Source: Providencia sp. R33 (GTDB lineage: Bacteria > Pseudomonadota > Gammaproteobacteria > Enterobacterales > Enterobacteriaceae). From it: a stretch of 64,000 nt of DNA. Below are positions 44,199-53,291 of the stretch, piece after piece. Both the position numbers and the translations under genes were made by a program. The notes beneath the pieces are model-generated. The model ran no database searches and was not told where the DNA came from. It saw only the letters and a list, made by a program, of their open reading frames with translations. Within the stretch, counting starts at the first letter, position 1, and each line of letters starts with the position of its first letter. The stretch is taken from NCBI RefSeq assembly GCF_019343475.1, contig NZ_CP072453.1, positions 2,728,001 through 2,792,000 of the forward strand, in the 5' to 3' direction.

Positions 44199-44465
44199 AT
44201 GCTCGATCCGAAAAAACTTGAACAAGTTGCTCGCCAAATTCAAGGTGCATTACCCCAAGGCGTACGTGATTTAGGTGAAGATTTTGATAAAAAACTGCGC
44301 TCACTGTTACAATCGCAACTCGGCAAATTAGACTTAGTCAGCCGTGAAGAGTTTGATATTCAAACTCAAGTGTTGTTACGCACTCGCGAAAAGTTAGCCA
44401 AAATGGAACAACGCATCAGCGCCCTTGAAGCCAGCTTAAGCACTGAAGAAAAAACAGCTGAATAA
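44199..44465 (+). CDS. ubiK: Ubiquinone biosynthesis accessory factor UbiK (YqiC)
   Basis: 88 residues from the ATG at 44199, which follows AAGGA; longer upstream frames lack homology. MLDPKKLEQVARQIQGALPQ and LVSREEFDIQTQVLLRTREK match E. coli YqiC/UbiK. The C-terminal half is a coiled coil (residues about 45-80) that trimerises. It aids aerobic ubiquinone synthesis with UbiJ. A terminator follows. Confidence 0.94.
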   Translation: MLDPKKLEQVARQIQGALPQGVRDLGEDFDKKLRSLLQSQLGKLDLVSREEFDIQTQVLLRTREKLAKMEQRISALEASLSTEEKTAE

Positions 44466-44472
44466 ACCGAAT

Positions 44473-44500
44473 TGTGACGCCCTCGTTGGCGTCACATTTT
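44473..44500. terminator. Bidirectional terminator between ubiK and hicB
   Basis: Stem GTGACGCC/GGCGTCAC (44474-44481 with 44488-44495), six-base loop, then ATTTTA. Lies between converging ubiK and hicAB. Confidence 0.8.
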
Positions 44501-44501
44501 A

Positions 44502-44855
44502 CTAATTAGACACTAACTCGCGTTCTAATAACTGTACGATATACTGGTTTTTAGAGATCTTATGAGCTGTTGTCGCAGCATTTAAATAAGCTTCCAAGCG
44601 GCTAGGATAACGTAACGTGAATGACTTCACGGTACCTTCATCTTTAAATGGCTGTATTCCTTCCTCACGACAACTTTCAATATAGTCACTTAATGAGATT
44701 TGCCCTTCTTTTTTCAGCCCTTCAATACTATCGGAAACAAAATCACAATAACCACTCACATCTAAAAATTGACCGCGAAATGCTTTAATGTCTGCTTCAT
44801 AGGTGACAGAAGCAGGATGCCCATTGATTGTCATGACATTACTGCTTTTAATCAT
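44502..44855 (-). CDS. hicB: HicB family antitoxin
   Basis: 117 residues. The N-terminal partial RNase-H-like fold (YEADIKAFRGQFLDVSGYCDF) is followed by a C-terminal ribbon-helix-helix segment (FTLRYPSRLEAYLNAATTAH and KISKNQYIVQLLERE). It should bind and silence HicA and repress its own operon. ATG at 44855 overlaps hicA by 8 bp, so toxin is first, antitoxin second. The family is mobile, and this pair sits between ubiK and hldE, which are close in E. coli. Confidence 0.9.
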   Translation of the reverse strand: MIKSSNVMTINGHPASVTYEADIKAFRGQFLDVSGYCDFVSDSIEGLKKEGQISLSDYIESCREEGIQPFKDEGTVKSFTLRYPSRLEAYLNAATTAHKISKNQYIVQLLERELVSN

Positions 44856-45126
44856 ATTCCACCCCTATTATGTTTTCTAACCATTCACGTAACCCATTAA
44901 CTGCGCCTTTATCCATTGTGTTTCCCGGATGTGGCTGATGTGTCAGAAACAGAGAACCAAATAAAATGAACTTGCGCCGTGATCCATTACCATTTTTAAT
45001 TTTACCGCCTAGATGATTGATTAAACTGATTACTTCATCCCATCTAATAGCCGGTTTAGGTGGGATAGTCAGTATATTAACCATTGTTTTACGGTGCTTA
45101 GCACTCAACTCCCTGATTTTGATCAT
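44848..45126 (-). CDS. hicA: HicA family toxin (mRNA interferase)
   Basis: 92 residues. The dsRBD-like HicA fold is recognised from WDEVISLINHLGGKIKNGNG, the GSRRKFIL strand, and HQPHPGNTMDKGAVNGLREW (the conserved HxPHP...DKG segment of the long HicA subtype). HicA cleaves mRNA or tmRNA in other bacteria, using a conserved His; the exact catalytic residue in this subtype is not certain. ATG at 45126, M15 is an alternative start. Promoter and operators lie just upstream. Confidence 0.87.
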   Translation of the reverse strand: MIKIRELSAKHRKTMVNILTIPPKPAIRWDEVISLINHLGGKIKNGNGSRRKFILFGSLFLTHQPHPGNTMDKGAVNGLREWLENIIGVEYD

Positions 45127-45137
45127 CGTCTATTCCA

Positions 45138-45206
45138 TGACGTCATTAACTGATATCAATTTAAAATAAAAAAACAATGACGTCAATAAGTGACGTCATT
45201 GTTTTT
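45138..45206 (-). promoter_or_regulatory. hicAB promoter with three TGACGTCA operators
   Basis: TGACGTCA occurs at 45138-45145, 45178-45185 and 45191-45198. The latter two form a larger palindrome with 16-bp perfect arms (45170-45185 and 45191-45206, 5-bp centre). On the minus strand, TTGACG (45186-45181) and TAAATT with a 17-bp spacer form a promoter, so its -35 lies inside the operator. Autoregulation by HicB's ribbon-helix-helix domain is inferred. Confidence 0.7.
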
Positions 45207-45218
45207 AGACGCTGAGTA

Positions 45219-45260
45219 ATAAAAAAACCCAGCTTCGGCATATCACCAAAGCTGGGTTCT
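45219..45260 (-). terminator. Terminator after hldE
   Basis: Ten-bp stem AACCCAGCTT/AAGCTGGGTT with a 13-base loop; on the minus strand it is followed by seven T. It separates hldE from the hicAB promoter. Confidence 0.92.
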
Positions 45261-45285
45261 CAATAATTAACGAGCTAATCAGTGA

Positions 45286-46713
45286 TTAGCTGGTTTTCAT
45301 AATATTTTTAATAATATTCGTCGTTGAAATACCATCTTCGAAATTAAGCACTTTAACTTCACCACCCGCAGCCCAAACCTCAGCACTGCCTGCGATATCT
45401 TCAGGGCGATAATCACCACCTTTAACCAGAATATCAGGAAGAACTTCTGCAATTAAACGTTGCGGCGTGTCCTCTTCAAAAGCCACGACCCAATCGACAG
45501 CCCCTAGTGCGCCTAAAACAATCATGCGCTGCTCTAATGGGTTCACTGGACGAGTTTCACCTTTAAGGCGACGGGTTGATGCATCACTATTTACTGCAAC
45601 AATCAGTCTATCACCTAATTTACGTGCATTGGCTAAATACGAAACATGGCCTGCGTGTAAAATATCAAAGCACCCGTTAGTCATCACCACGCGCTCACCA
45701 CGTTGCCTTGCATTGGCAACCGCTTGTTTGAGCTCACTTTCGGTCATCACACCAAAGCCCGTATCTGCACGGCCACGGATCGCATTTTCTAATTCGATAG
45801 GGGAAACGGTGGATGTCCCAAGTTTACCAACAACAACACCCGCTGCGGCATTTGCTAACGCACAGGCTTCATGTAATGGACGACCAGATGCAATTGATGC
45901 CGCTAATACACCAATGACCGTATCACCCGCCCCCGTGACATCAAACACTTCTTGTGCTTGTGTTGGCAGATGTAATGGCGCTTCATCACGGCGGATCAGG
46001 CTCATGCCTTGCTCTGAACGCGTGATTAATAACGCTTTTAATTCCAATGAATTAAGTAGCGCCATCCCTTTTTCTTCAACATCTTGATTTGTCTTGCAAG
46101 GCCCAACGATAGCCTCAAACTCAGACATATTTGGCGTTAATAACGTCGCACCACGATAGCGCTCAAAATTGCTGCCTTTCGGGTCAATCAATACGGGTAC
46201 ACCCGCTTTATTCGCTAACGCTATCATTTTTTCAACGTGAGTTAATGCGCCTTTTGCGTAGTCAGATAGCACTAATGCACCGATGTGTGGTAATGCTTGC
46301 TCAATACGCTCTAAGACTGGCGCCACATCAACGTTGTCAAAACCTTCCTCAAAATCAAGGCGGATCAATTGCTGATTACGAGACAGCACTCGTAACTTTG
46401 TAATCGTCGGGTGTGTTGGGATCGCAACAAAATCACAGCGGACTTGTACGGCATTTAAATTTTCCGTTAATGCTTTTGCTGCATCATCAATCCCTGTTAA
46501 ACCAACAAGGCGAGAGCTTGCCCCCAATGATGCAATATTCATCGCAACGTTCGCTGCACCACCTGGGCGCTCTTCTACCATAGTGACTTTAACCACTGGT
46601 ACAGGGGCTTCTGGGGAAATACGGTTTGCAGGGCCATGCCAATAACGGTCTAACATCACATCGCCAACTACCAGCACACCGGCTTTTTTGTAATCCGGAA
46701 GAGTTACTTTCAT
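45286..46713 (-). CDS. hldE: Bifunctional heptose kinase/adenylyltransferase HldE (RfaE)
   Basis: 475 residues (E. coli 477). Makes ADP-glycero-manno-heptose precursors for the LPS inner core. The N-terminal PfkB/ribokinase domain (1-318) includes RPGGAANVAMNIASLG and the catalytic base in TGAGDTVIG. The C-terminal nucleotidyltransferase domain has GCFDILHAGHV. ATG at 46713. Follows glnE after 89 bp, the spacer containing an ATTAGCG/CGCTAAT hairpin. It supplies the pathway whose product LptD exports. Confidence 0.97.
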   Translation of the reverse strand: MKVTLPDYKKAGVLVVGDVMLDRYWHGPANRISPEAPVPVVKVTMVEERPGGAANVAMNIASLGASSRLVGLTGIDDAAKALTENLNAVQVRCDFVAIPTHPTITKLRVLSRNQQLIRLDFEEGFDNVDVAPVLERIEQALPHIGALVLSDYAKGALTHVEKMIALANKAGVPVLIDPKGSNFERYRGATLLTPNMSEFEAIVGPCKTNQDVEEKGMALLNSLELKALLITRSEQGMSLIRRDEAPLHLPTQAQEVFDVTGAGDTVIGVLAASIASGRPLHEACALANAAAGVVVGKLGTSTVSPIELENAIRGRADTGFGVMTESELKQAVANARQRGERVVMTNGCFDILHAGHVSYLANARKLGDRLIVAVNSDASTRRLKGETRPVNPLEQRMIVLGALGAVDWVVAFEEDTPQRLIAEVLPDILVKGGDYRPEDIAGSAEVWAAGGEVKVLNFEDGISTTNIIKNIMKTS

Positions 46714-46802
46714 CCTGCACTCCAGTTTAAAAAGAAAATTTAATCGTAATTAGCGAAATATTAGCATATTGCGCTAATTAGCCAAATAAAATACGTTTTA
46801 AC

Positions 46803-49655
46803 TCATTCACCTAGCCATTTTTGCCAACTGTCTAGTACTTGATCACGTTGCTCCGCAAATTGGCTCATATCCACACGACTGGGTAATGACTGCAAGGCTA
46901 AATGGTGCAGTTCATTGCGCATAGTAACGTAAGCTTGGGTTAGTGCGTTGGCTTCTACTTCTGACATAAAATCGTACTGGGCCATTAGCTCAAAAATACG
47001 CACATTGTCAGACCAACGTGTTAATGCTTTGTTTTGTGAAGCGAAACGCAACACTAAATATTGCGCGATAAACTCAATATCCGTGATCCCACCAGGATCA
47101 GCCTTTAAATCAAACTCATTGGCTTGATGGCTACCTAAGTGCTGGTGCATTTTCACTCGCATATCCCGCACTTGTTGTTGCAGGGTGATTGCATCCCTCG
47201 GTAAGCACAGGGTTTCATGACGAATTCGGGTAAATTGCTGCTGTAATTCAGCGTCGCCAAATACCATCCGCGCACGAATGAGCGCTTGGTGCTCCCATGT
47301 CCACGCATCATTTTTTTGGTAATCATCAAAGGATTGAATGGTACTGACCAACATCCCAGATTCCCCTGATGGCCTTAAACGGGCATCCACTTCATACAAA
47401 ACCCCTGATGCCGTACGCGTGCTAAATAAGTGAATAATGCGCTGTGCAACGCGTAAATAAAACTGCCTTGCATCAATGGAACGTTCACCATTAGTGACCA
47501 CATTCAAGGGGCAATCAAACAGAAAAACCAAATCTAAATCAGAGCTATATCCTAATTCCCAGCCCCCCAACTTGCCGTATCCTAATACAGCAAAACCATA
47601 TTTCTTGCTATCACTCTCACCCTGCGCTAAATGGGCAGGTTCACCGTAGCGTTTCACCATTTTTTGCCATGCTTGATGCACTACAGCATCAATAATGGCT
47701 TCTGCAAGATAGGTTAAGTGATCGCTGACTTTCATAACCGGAAGCACACCCGAAATATCTTCCGCGGCGATCCGCAATAGTTGCGCCTGTTTAAATTGGC
47801 GCAATGCTTCCAACTGCTGCTCTTCATCCTCTTCAGGCACACGCATCAAATATTGGCGTAACTCATCGCGATATGCCGTTAATGGCAAAGGTTGATAGAG
47901 CGATTGTGGATCGAGGAGTTCGTCGAGAAGCAATGGGTGGCGAGAGAGCTGCTCAGCAATCATAGGTGAAGCTGCACACAAACGAATAACGTGGGTCAGC
48001 ACCTCGTCAAATTCAAGCATTAACTCTAGGTAAGTGGTTCTGCTAACGATGCTTAGCAACAGCGGCGTAATACGTTCAAGGACTTGCCCGGCATCATCGC
48101 GTTCACCAATTTTCGCCAATAATTTCGGCATGAGTTCATCAAGAACATCACGTCCTCGCGGCCCGATGGTGCGCTTGTTCAGATCATGGCGGAACATTAC
48201 GATACCATGAATGATCCGCTGGGCAATGTCTTCACTCTTAGAAGGTAAATAGGCGGCTAGCTCTTCTTTGGACAGGTCGCTTTGCCATAACGTGATGTAA
48301 ATTTCATCAAAATTACCCGCATCTTCACCATCGTCATCTTGCCCAATTTGTTCAGCAAATATTTGGTGGACTGAAGCCATTTTTTGGTTTAGTGATGCGT
48401 AAAAATCCGCCCAACTAGCAAAATTCATTCCCCACGCTAAACGAGCTTGGTTGAGTGCATCATCAGGGAGTGTTTGAGTTTGTTGGTCATCAATACTTTG
48501 CAGCAAATTTTCCACTCTACGCAGAAAAATGTAGCTATCTTGCAAGATATCTAGCTGACTGTCGGGTAATAAAGCGAGTTCGCGGATCCCTTGAAACGTG
48601 GTAAACAAGGATTGTGATTGTAAAATCGGTTCACGCCCCCCGCGGATCAGCTGGAAAACTTGGGAAATAAACTCGATCTCACGGATCCCACCTGCGCCCA
48701 GCTTGATGTTATCCACCAAACCACGGCGGCGTACCTCCCGCTCAATCATATTTTTCATATTGCGCAGGGACTGGATCACGCTGAAATCAATATAGCGGCG
48801 ATAAACAAACGGGCGCAATAATTTACGCAAACTTTCGGCGTAATGCAGGCTATCGGGCCCCATAATCCGCGCTTTAACCATCGCATAACGTTCCCAATCA
48901 CGCCCTTGTTCTTGGTAATAATCTTCCAGTGCTGAAAAGCTGAATACTAGCGGGCCGCTATCACCAAACGGTCGCAAACGCATATCCACTCGATAAACAA
49001 AACCGTGGACGGTGACTTGATCGAGCATGCGGATCAACTTTTGCCCTAAGCGGGTAAAGAATTGCGCATTATCAAGCTCTTTGCGGCCACCTTGCGTAAC
49101 ACCGTTTTCTGGGTAGGCAAAAATAAGGTCAATATCGGAAGAGAAATTCAGCTCTCTCCCCCCTAATTTGCCCATTCCCAGTACTAACAACGGTTGTGGT
49201 TTTCCTTCGTGATTACAAGGAGTTCCCCATTGCTGGCTATATTCCTGATACAACCAATCCCTTGCCGCAACAATCAAGGTTTCTGCTAATACACTAAGTT
49301 GGTAAATGGTGTCTTGCTGCGAACACACAGACAATACTTGCATCCACGTACAGCGCACTAATATTTGGTGACGAAACGTGCGCAGCACCTGCATTAAATG
49401 ATCTTCACTTGAAACAGATGAAACACTGTCCGCAAGCCATGTTGCATAATGTTGCCACTCATCAGCTTTCGGTGGATTTGTGCGGATATTCGTTAGAAAC
49501 CGTGAATGCGCAAGAACCTGCTTAAGTGCGAAATCACTAAAAGAGAGCACTTGTGCTTCATCTTCACTCAAAGGCAATAAATCAGGCGCTTGGCCAGCTA
49601 ACTGATTTAAAACACGTTCTTTTTGGGCTCGGAGTAAATCAGGCAGTGGATGCAT
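46803..49655 (-). CDS. glnE: Glutamine synthetase adenylyltransferase/adenylyl-removing enzyme GlnE
   Basis: 950 residues (E. coli 946). Adds and removes AMP on glutamine synthetase in response to PII. Two nucleotidyltransferase cores are present: GGRELNFSSDIDLIFAYP in the N-terminal (de-adenylylating) half and GGWELGYSSDLDLVFLFD in the C-terminal (adenylylating) half, each with the G-S-x-DxD signature. A helical linker joins them. ATG at 49655, 12 bp after ygiF. Confidence 0.97.
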   Translation of the reverse strand: MHPLPDLLRAQKERVLNQLAGQAPDLLPLSEDEAQVLSFSDFALKQVLAHSRFLTNIRTNPPKADEWQHYATWLADSVSSVSSEDHLMQVLRTFRHQILVRCTWMQVLSVCSQQDTIYQLSVLAETLIVAARDWLYQEYSQQWGTPCNHEGKPQPLLVLGMGKLGGRELNFSSDIDLIFAYPENGVTQGGRKELDNAQFFTRLGQKLIRMLDQVTVHGFVYRVDMRLRPFGDSGPLVFSFSALEDYYQEQGRDWERYAMVKARIMGPDSLHYAESLRKLLRPFVYRRYIDFSVIQSLRNMKNMIEREVRRRGLVDNIKLGAGGIREIEFISQVFQLIRGGREPILQSQSLFTTFQGIRELALLPDSQLDILQDSYIFLRRVENLLQSIDDQQTQTLPDDALNQARLAWGMNFASWADFYASLNQKMASVHQIFAEQIGQDDDGEDAGNFDEIYITLWQSDLSKEELAAYLPSKSEDIAQRIIHGIVMFRHDLNKRTIGPRGRDVLDELMPKLLAKIGERDDAGQVLERITPLLLSIVSRTTYLELMLEFDEVLTHVIRLCAASPMIAEQLSRHPLLLDELLDPQSLYQPLPLTAYRDELRQYLMRVPEEDEEQQLEALRQFKQAQLLRIAAEDISGVLPVMKVSDHLTYLAEAIIDAVVHQAWQKMVKRYGEPAHLAQGESDSKKYGFAVLGYGKLGGWELGYSSDLDLVFLFDCPLNVVTNGERSIDARQFYLRVAQRIIHLFSTRTASGVLYEVDARLRPSGESGMLVSTIQSFDDYQKNDAWTWEHQALIRARMVFGDAELQQQFTRIRHETLCLPRDAITLQQQVRDMRVKMHQHLGSHQANEFDLKADPGGITDIEFIAQYLVLRFASQNKALTRWSDNVRIFELMAQYDFMSEVEANALTQAYVTMRNELHHLALQSLPSRVDMSQFAEQRDQVLDSWQKWLGE

Positions 49656-49667
49656 GTTGTTTAAATC

Positions 49668-50630
49668 CTAGTGATCTTCTTGGTAGGTCAGCGCACTTAA
49701 CCATTGAATAAAGGCCAGCTTACACTTTAACCACTGGCTGCTATAACAAAAATCATCCGCACTGATGGCTTCATTCGCAATATCTAAGCGTAATTGGTCT
49801 AACGGCGTATCATGGATAAAATGTGGGGCAGAGTTTTGATAATGTACCAAAAAAGCTTGAACAAAACGCAAAAACTCAACAAAACTTTGGCGTGCATCGT
49901 TTTCACCAGCTAACCAATAAGTTTCATGTTGTTGACACAATAACTGCATATGCGTCAGCGATTTTTCAATTGGCTGTTCTTCATAATCAAATAGTGATTC
50001 AGGACGGGTTAATGGCGCTTTAGTCGGTGAAAGCAGGGAATAACCTCGAGCGGCTTTACTTAAGGAAGACAGATACAGTCCATCAATGTCAGCAAATTTT
50101 TTCGCTAAATTAAGGACATCCGCAATAAAGCCTTTTTTGAGTTCTAACTCAAACTCCTGAATAGGTAAATCTTTTGCACCTGCACAGATTTCACCTTGGT
50201 CAAGCACGACTTCAATTTCGCTATCTTCAAATGTCACTAGCCATTTTTCACGCGTAAAATTGGTGCTAAACAACACACTGAGCTCAGATTGCAATGCTGT
50301 AATATCCGTGCCTTCAGGCCAGATTTCTTCAGGAAAAGCAGCAAGATTCAGCTCAGGAGAATCAATATCTACATTGTATTCAGGTCGCTGATGCAAACCA
50401 CCAATCGCCTGCCCCGCCGTTTTCATCGTCATTTCATAGTGCCCATCGCAACCACGAATGCGCAGCCCCATATCCCATTGACGTAATTGCCTTTGTGGCG
50501 TGTCAAAATAAATATTGGTTAGCTTCGTTGGCTCACTATATTGATGGGGCAATGTTGATATACTCTGACGAACAGCCTCTATGGCCTCACTTTTGGCGGC
50601 TAATTTGAGTTCAACCTCGATGTGGCTCAT
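49668..50630 (-). CDS. ygiF: Inorganic triphosphatase YgiF, CYTH domain with shortened CHAD region
   Basis: 320 residues; E. coli YgiF has 433. The CYTH domain (1-200) is intact: IEVELKLAA with the ExExK motif, GLRIRG, EMTMKTAG, QRPEYN, EIEVVLDQGEI and ELELK, consistent with tripolyphosphate hydrolysis. The C-terminal 110 residues correspond only to the start of the CHAD helical domain; about 110 residues are missing relative to E. coli. The stop is clean and glnE follows after 12 bp, so this looks like a settled deletion rather than a frameshift. Confidence 0.92.
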   Translation of the reverse strand: MSHIEVELKLAAKSEAIEAVRQSISTLPHQYSEPTKLTNIYFDTPQRQLRQWDMGLRIRGCDGHYEMTMKTAGQAIGGLHQRPEYNVDIDSPELNLAAFPEEIWPEGTDITALQSELSVLFSTNFTREKWLVTFEDSEIEVVLDQGEICAGAKDLPIQEFELELKKGFIADVLNLAKKFADIDGLYLSSLSKAARGYSLLSPTKAPLTRPESLFDYEEQPIEKSLTHMQLLCQQHETYWLAGENDARQSFVEFLRFVQAFLVHYQNSAPHFIHDTPLDQLRLDIANEAISADDFCYSSQWLKCKLAFIQWLSALTYQEDH

Positions 50631-50910
50631 ACATATCCTTATTTGATAATTTCACTGCTCTCATCTTACCCCAATCAAGCGATGCTGAGAAAAGAATCTG
50701 TATTGAAATCAAAAATTCTCTCTGCCAGATTTCTTTTAGAGAGTTATCTTGAAAAAAGGGTAAAAATAAGGGTAATTTAGACAGTTAGGATAGTTCTCAT
50801 TATCCTTTAGAGGACCAAGACATCGGTGTTTAGGGTTTGCACCCTGCCACTTTACTTATTAGTATTCAATGAATACCACATTCATTCACCACCAAAAGAC
50901 TGTAAATACC

Positions 50911-51525
50911 ATGCGAAAAATTCCATTATTATTAATTTCAATCATGGGGCTAGGCCTTTCCTTAAATACACAAGCAGCAGAAAAGCGTTATGTTTCAGAT
51001 GACTTATCAACATATGTTCATAGCGGCCCCGGCACAAAATATCGTATCGTAGGAACGCTCAATGCAGGGGAAGAAGTTGAACTAATTTCCACTGACAATA
51101 AGTTCGCTCAGGTACGCGATGATAAAGGCAGAACCGTTTGGCTACCTGCTGACCAGCTTAACAATAAACAAAGCATGAAAACTCGCATCCCAGAACTTGA
51201 GGCCGAAAATCAAAAGCTCCGCCAACAGTTAGATAATATTGATGGTACATGGAATACTCGCACCGCCGATATGCAGCAGAAAGTGGCAGACAACGACAAT
51301 ATCGTTCGCCAACTGAAAGCGGAAAATGAAAAATTAAAGAATGAATTAATTAAATCAGGCAAAAAGCTCGAAATTGCTGAAGTGAACCTCGACGATCGCC
51401 GCCGTGAACTGATTTTACAATGGTTTATGTATGGTGGTGGTGTGGCGGGTGCAGGCTTAATTTTAGGTTTAATTTTACCGCACCTCATTCCACGCCGTAA
51501 AAAACGTAATGATGGCTGGGCGTAA
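50911..51525 (+). CDS. ygiM: YgiM, SH3-domain membrane protein (TIGR04211 family)
   Basis: 204 residues from ATG at 50911 (E. coli 206). Signal sequence MRKIPLLLISIMGLGLSLNT, then QAAEKRYVSDDLSTYVHSGPGT (start of a bacterial SH3 domain, about 25-90). A coiled coil (about 95-165) and a C-terminal transmembrane helix (WFMYGGGVAGAGLILGLILP) with a basic tail follow. Likely periplasmic and anchored at the C-terminus; function unknown. No clear ribosome site for this or the ATG at 50869. 14 bp before cca. Confidence 0.92.
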   Translation: MRKIPLLLISIMGLGLSLNTQAAEKRYVSDDLSTYVHSGPGTKYRIVGTLNAGEEVELISTDNKFAQVRDDKGRTVWLPADQLNNKQSMKTRIPELEAENQKLRQQLDNIDGTWNTRTADMQQKVADNDNIVRQLKAENEKLKNELIKSGKKLEIAEVNLDDRRRELILQWFMYGGGVAGAGLILGLILPHLIPRRKKRNDGWA

Positions 51526-51539
51526 TTAGGGTTATCGCG

Positions 51540-52784
51540 ATGAAAGTGTATCTTGTCGGTGGTGCCGTACGTGACCAACTCTTAGGGCTCCCTATTTCTG
51601 ATAGAGATTTTGTGGTGGTTGGCACGACACCTGAAGCTATGCTGGCAGAAGGTTTTCAACAGGTAGGGAAAGATTTCCCTGTTTTTTTGCACCCGAAAAC
51701 CCATGAAGAATATGCGTTAGCTCGAACAGAACGGAAAATCGGCGCGGGCTATACTGGGTTTAGCTGCTACAGCGCGCCTGATGTCACTATCGAAGATGAT
51801 TTATTACGTCGCGATCTTACCATTAATGCCATCGCACAAAGTGATTCAGGGGAGATCATCGACCCGTTCAATGGCGTGAATGACCTCGAAAAACGGGTAC
51901 TACGCCATGTTTCGGATGCATTTGCAGAAGACCCGTTGCGCGTTTTACGGGTCGCACGCTTTGCTGCTCGTTATTCTGAACAGGGTTTCACGATTGCCCC
52001 AGAAACACTGGCGTTAATGCAGTCAATGGCGATGACGGGAGAGTTATCGCACTTAACAGCAGAGCGTGTTTGGGTTGAAACAGAAAAGGCCCTTAAGTCG
52101 AACGCACCGCAAGTTTATTTCGAGGTTTTACGCCAATGTGGTGCGCTCGCAGTGCTGTTCCCTGAGATTGATAATTTATTTGGCGTACCCGCCCCTGAAA
52201 AATGGCACCCTGAAATCGACACAGGGGTTCACACATTGATGGTGATGAAAGTGATTGCCACGTTGTCTAATGATGTGGACATTCGCTTTGCCGCGCTTTG
52301 CCATGACCTGGGAAAGGCGCTTACGTCCCCTAATGTTTGGCCAAGTCATCCTAATCATGAGGAAGCAGGTATTCCACTTATTGAGCAGCTTTGCAATCGC
52401 CTCCGAGTCCCAACAGATGCGAGGGATTTAGCGCGTTTAGCGGCACGATATCACGATAAAATTCACGTAATCAATCGGTTATCAGCGAGTGATTTAGTGG
52501 CTATTTTTGATGGTTTAGATAGCTGGCGTAAGCCAGAGCGTATTATGCAACTCAGTTTAATCAGCGAAGCCGATGCTAGAGGTCGACTGGGCCTTGAACA
52601 ACACGCTTATCCGCAAGGCGAATTTCTACGCGAAGCATTTGCTATCGCACAGTCTGTCGCGGTAAAACCTATTGTTGAGCAAGGATTTAAAGGGCCTGAA
52701 ATTCGCCAAGAATTGACACTCCAGCGTATTGAGCGCATTGCTCACTGGCAACAACAGCAGCAAATTATTGAGATGAAACTATAG
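51540..52784 (+). CDS. cca: Multifunctional CCA tRNA nucleotidyltransferase Cca
   Basis: 414 residues (E. coli 412). Adds or repairs the CCA end of tRNAs. The N-terminal active site has GGAVRDQLLGLP and DRDF; RRDLTINA and the ERVWVE region follow. The C-terminal HD phosphohydrolase domain has CHDLGKAL (about residue 255). ATG at 51540. Probably co-transcribed with ygiM. Confidence 0.97.
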   Translation: MKVYLVGGAVRDQLLGLPISDRDFVVVGTTPEAMLAEGFQQVGKDFPVFLHPKTHEEYALARTERKIGAGYTGFSCYSAPDVTIEDDLLRRDLTINAIAQSDSGEIIDPFNGVNDLEKRVLRHVSDAFAEDPLRVLRVARFAARYSEQGFTIAPETLALMQSMAMTGELSHLTAERVWVETEKALKSNAPQVYFEVLRQCGALAVLFPEIDNLFGVPAPEKWHPEIDTGVHTLMVMKVIATLSNDVDIRFAALCHDLGKALTSPNVWPSHPNHEEAGIPLIEQLCNRLRVPTDARDLARLAARYHDKIHVINRLSASDLVAIFDGLDSWRKPERIMQLSLISEADARGRLGLEQHAYPQGEFLREAFAIAQSVAVKPIVEQGFKGPEIRQELTLQRIERIAHWQQQQQIIEMKL

Positions 52785-52795
52785 ATATGAATGAT

Positions 52796-52822
52796 ACTGG
52801 CGGTAAAACGCCGCCAGTCATC
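52796..52822. terminator. Bidirectional terminator between cca and folB
   Basis: Perfect 8-bp stem ACTGGCGG/CCGCCAGT with a seven-base loop, followed on the plus strand by CATCTTTTA. The U-tract is modest. Confidence 0.75.
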
Positions 52823-52824
52823 TT

Positions 52825-53184
52825 TTACGCGGTTTTTGTACCTCTTTCGATTACAACACCGACTTGATGAGCGCGTGCCACTGCGCCTGGTTTAGCGACT
52901 TTAATGCGCACCCATGGGCTATTGAATTTTGTCATTAAAAGTTGGGCGACTTCTTCAGCAACACGTTCAACTAAACCAAATTTATTTGTTTCTAAATGGC
53001 TGATGAGAGTTTGGCTGACTTGCGCATAATCTAAGCAATGTTCAACATTATCGCTCAAAGACGCGCGTTTGTTATCCCATCCCATTTCGATATCGAGCAC
53101 TAATTTCTGCTCAATAGTTTGTTCCCAGTCATATACACCAATCGTGGTGATGACTGATAATTGTTCAATAAATACGATATCCAT
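52825..53184 (-). CDS. folB: Dihydroneopterin aldolase FolB
   Basis: 119 residues (E. coli 122). Cleaves 7,8-dihydroneopterin in folate synthesis; with folA and thyA it is the third folate-linked gene of the window. MDIVFIEQLSVITTIGVYDW, DYAQVSQTLI, LVERVAEEVAQLL and the Lys in RIKVAKPGA match FolB. Start chosen at ATG 53184, as in E. coli; a GTG directly before it (53187) is possible. Divergent from plsY. Confidence 0.96.
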   Translation of the reverse strand: MDIVFIEQLSVITTIGVYDWEQTIEQKLVLDIEMGWDNKRASLSDNVEHCLDYAQVSQTLISHLETNKFGLVERVAEEVAQLLMTKFNSPWVRIKVAKPGAVARAHQVGVVIERGTKTA

Positions 53185-53291
53185 CACGTCATTTTCTCGT
53201 TTATGTACTGAATTGATACCACTTCAGCAAAAATATGCGTATTATCCAAGACTGAAGTGAATATATGGCCTCAACCGTTTTGGAGTTAGCT

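Noticed and set aside
45467..46087. 206-codon plus-strand frame inside hldE
   Set aside because: Composition is that of an antisense shadow of a conserved gene; no start signal or homology recognised.
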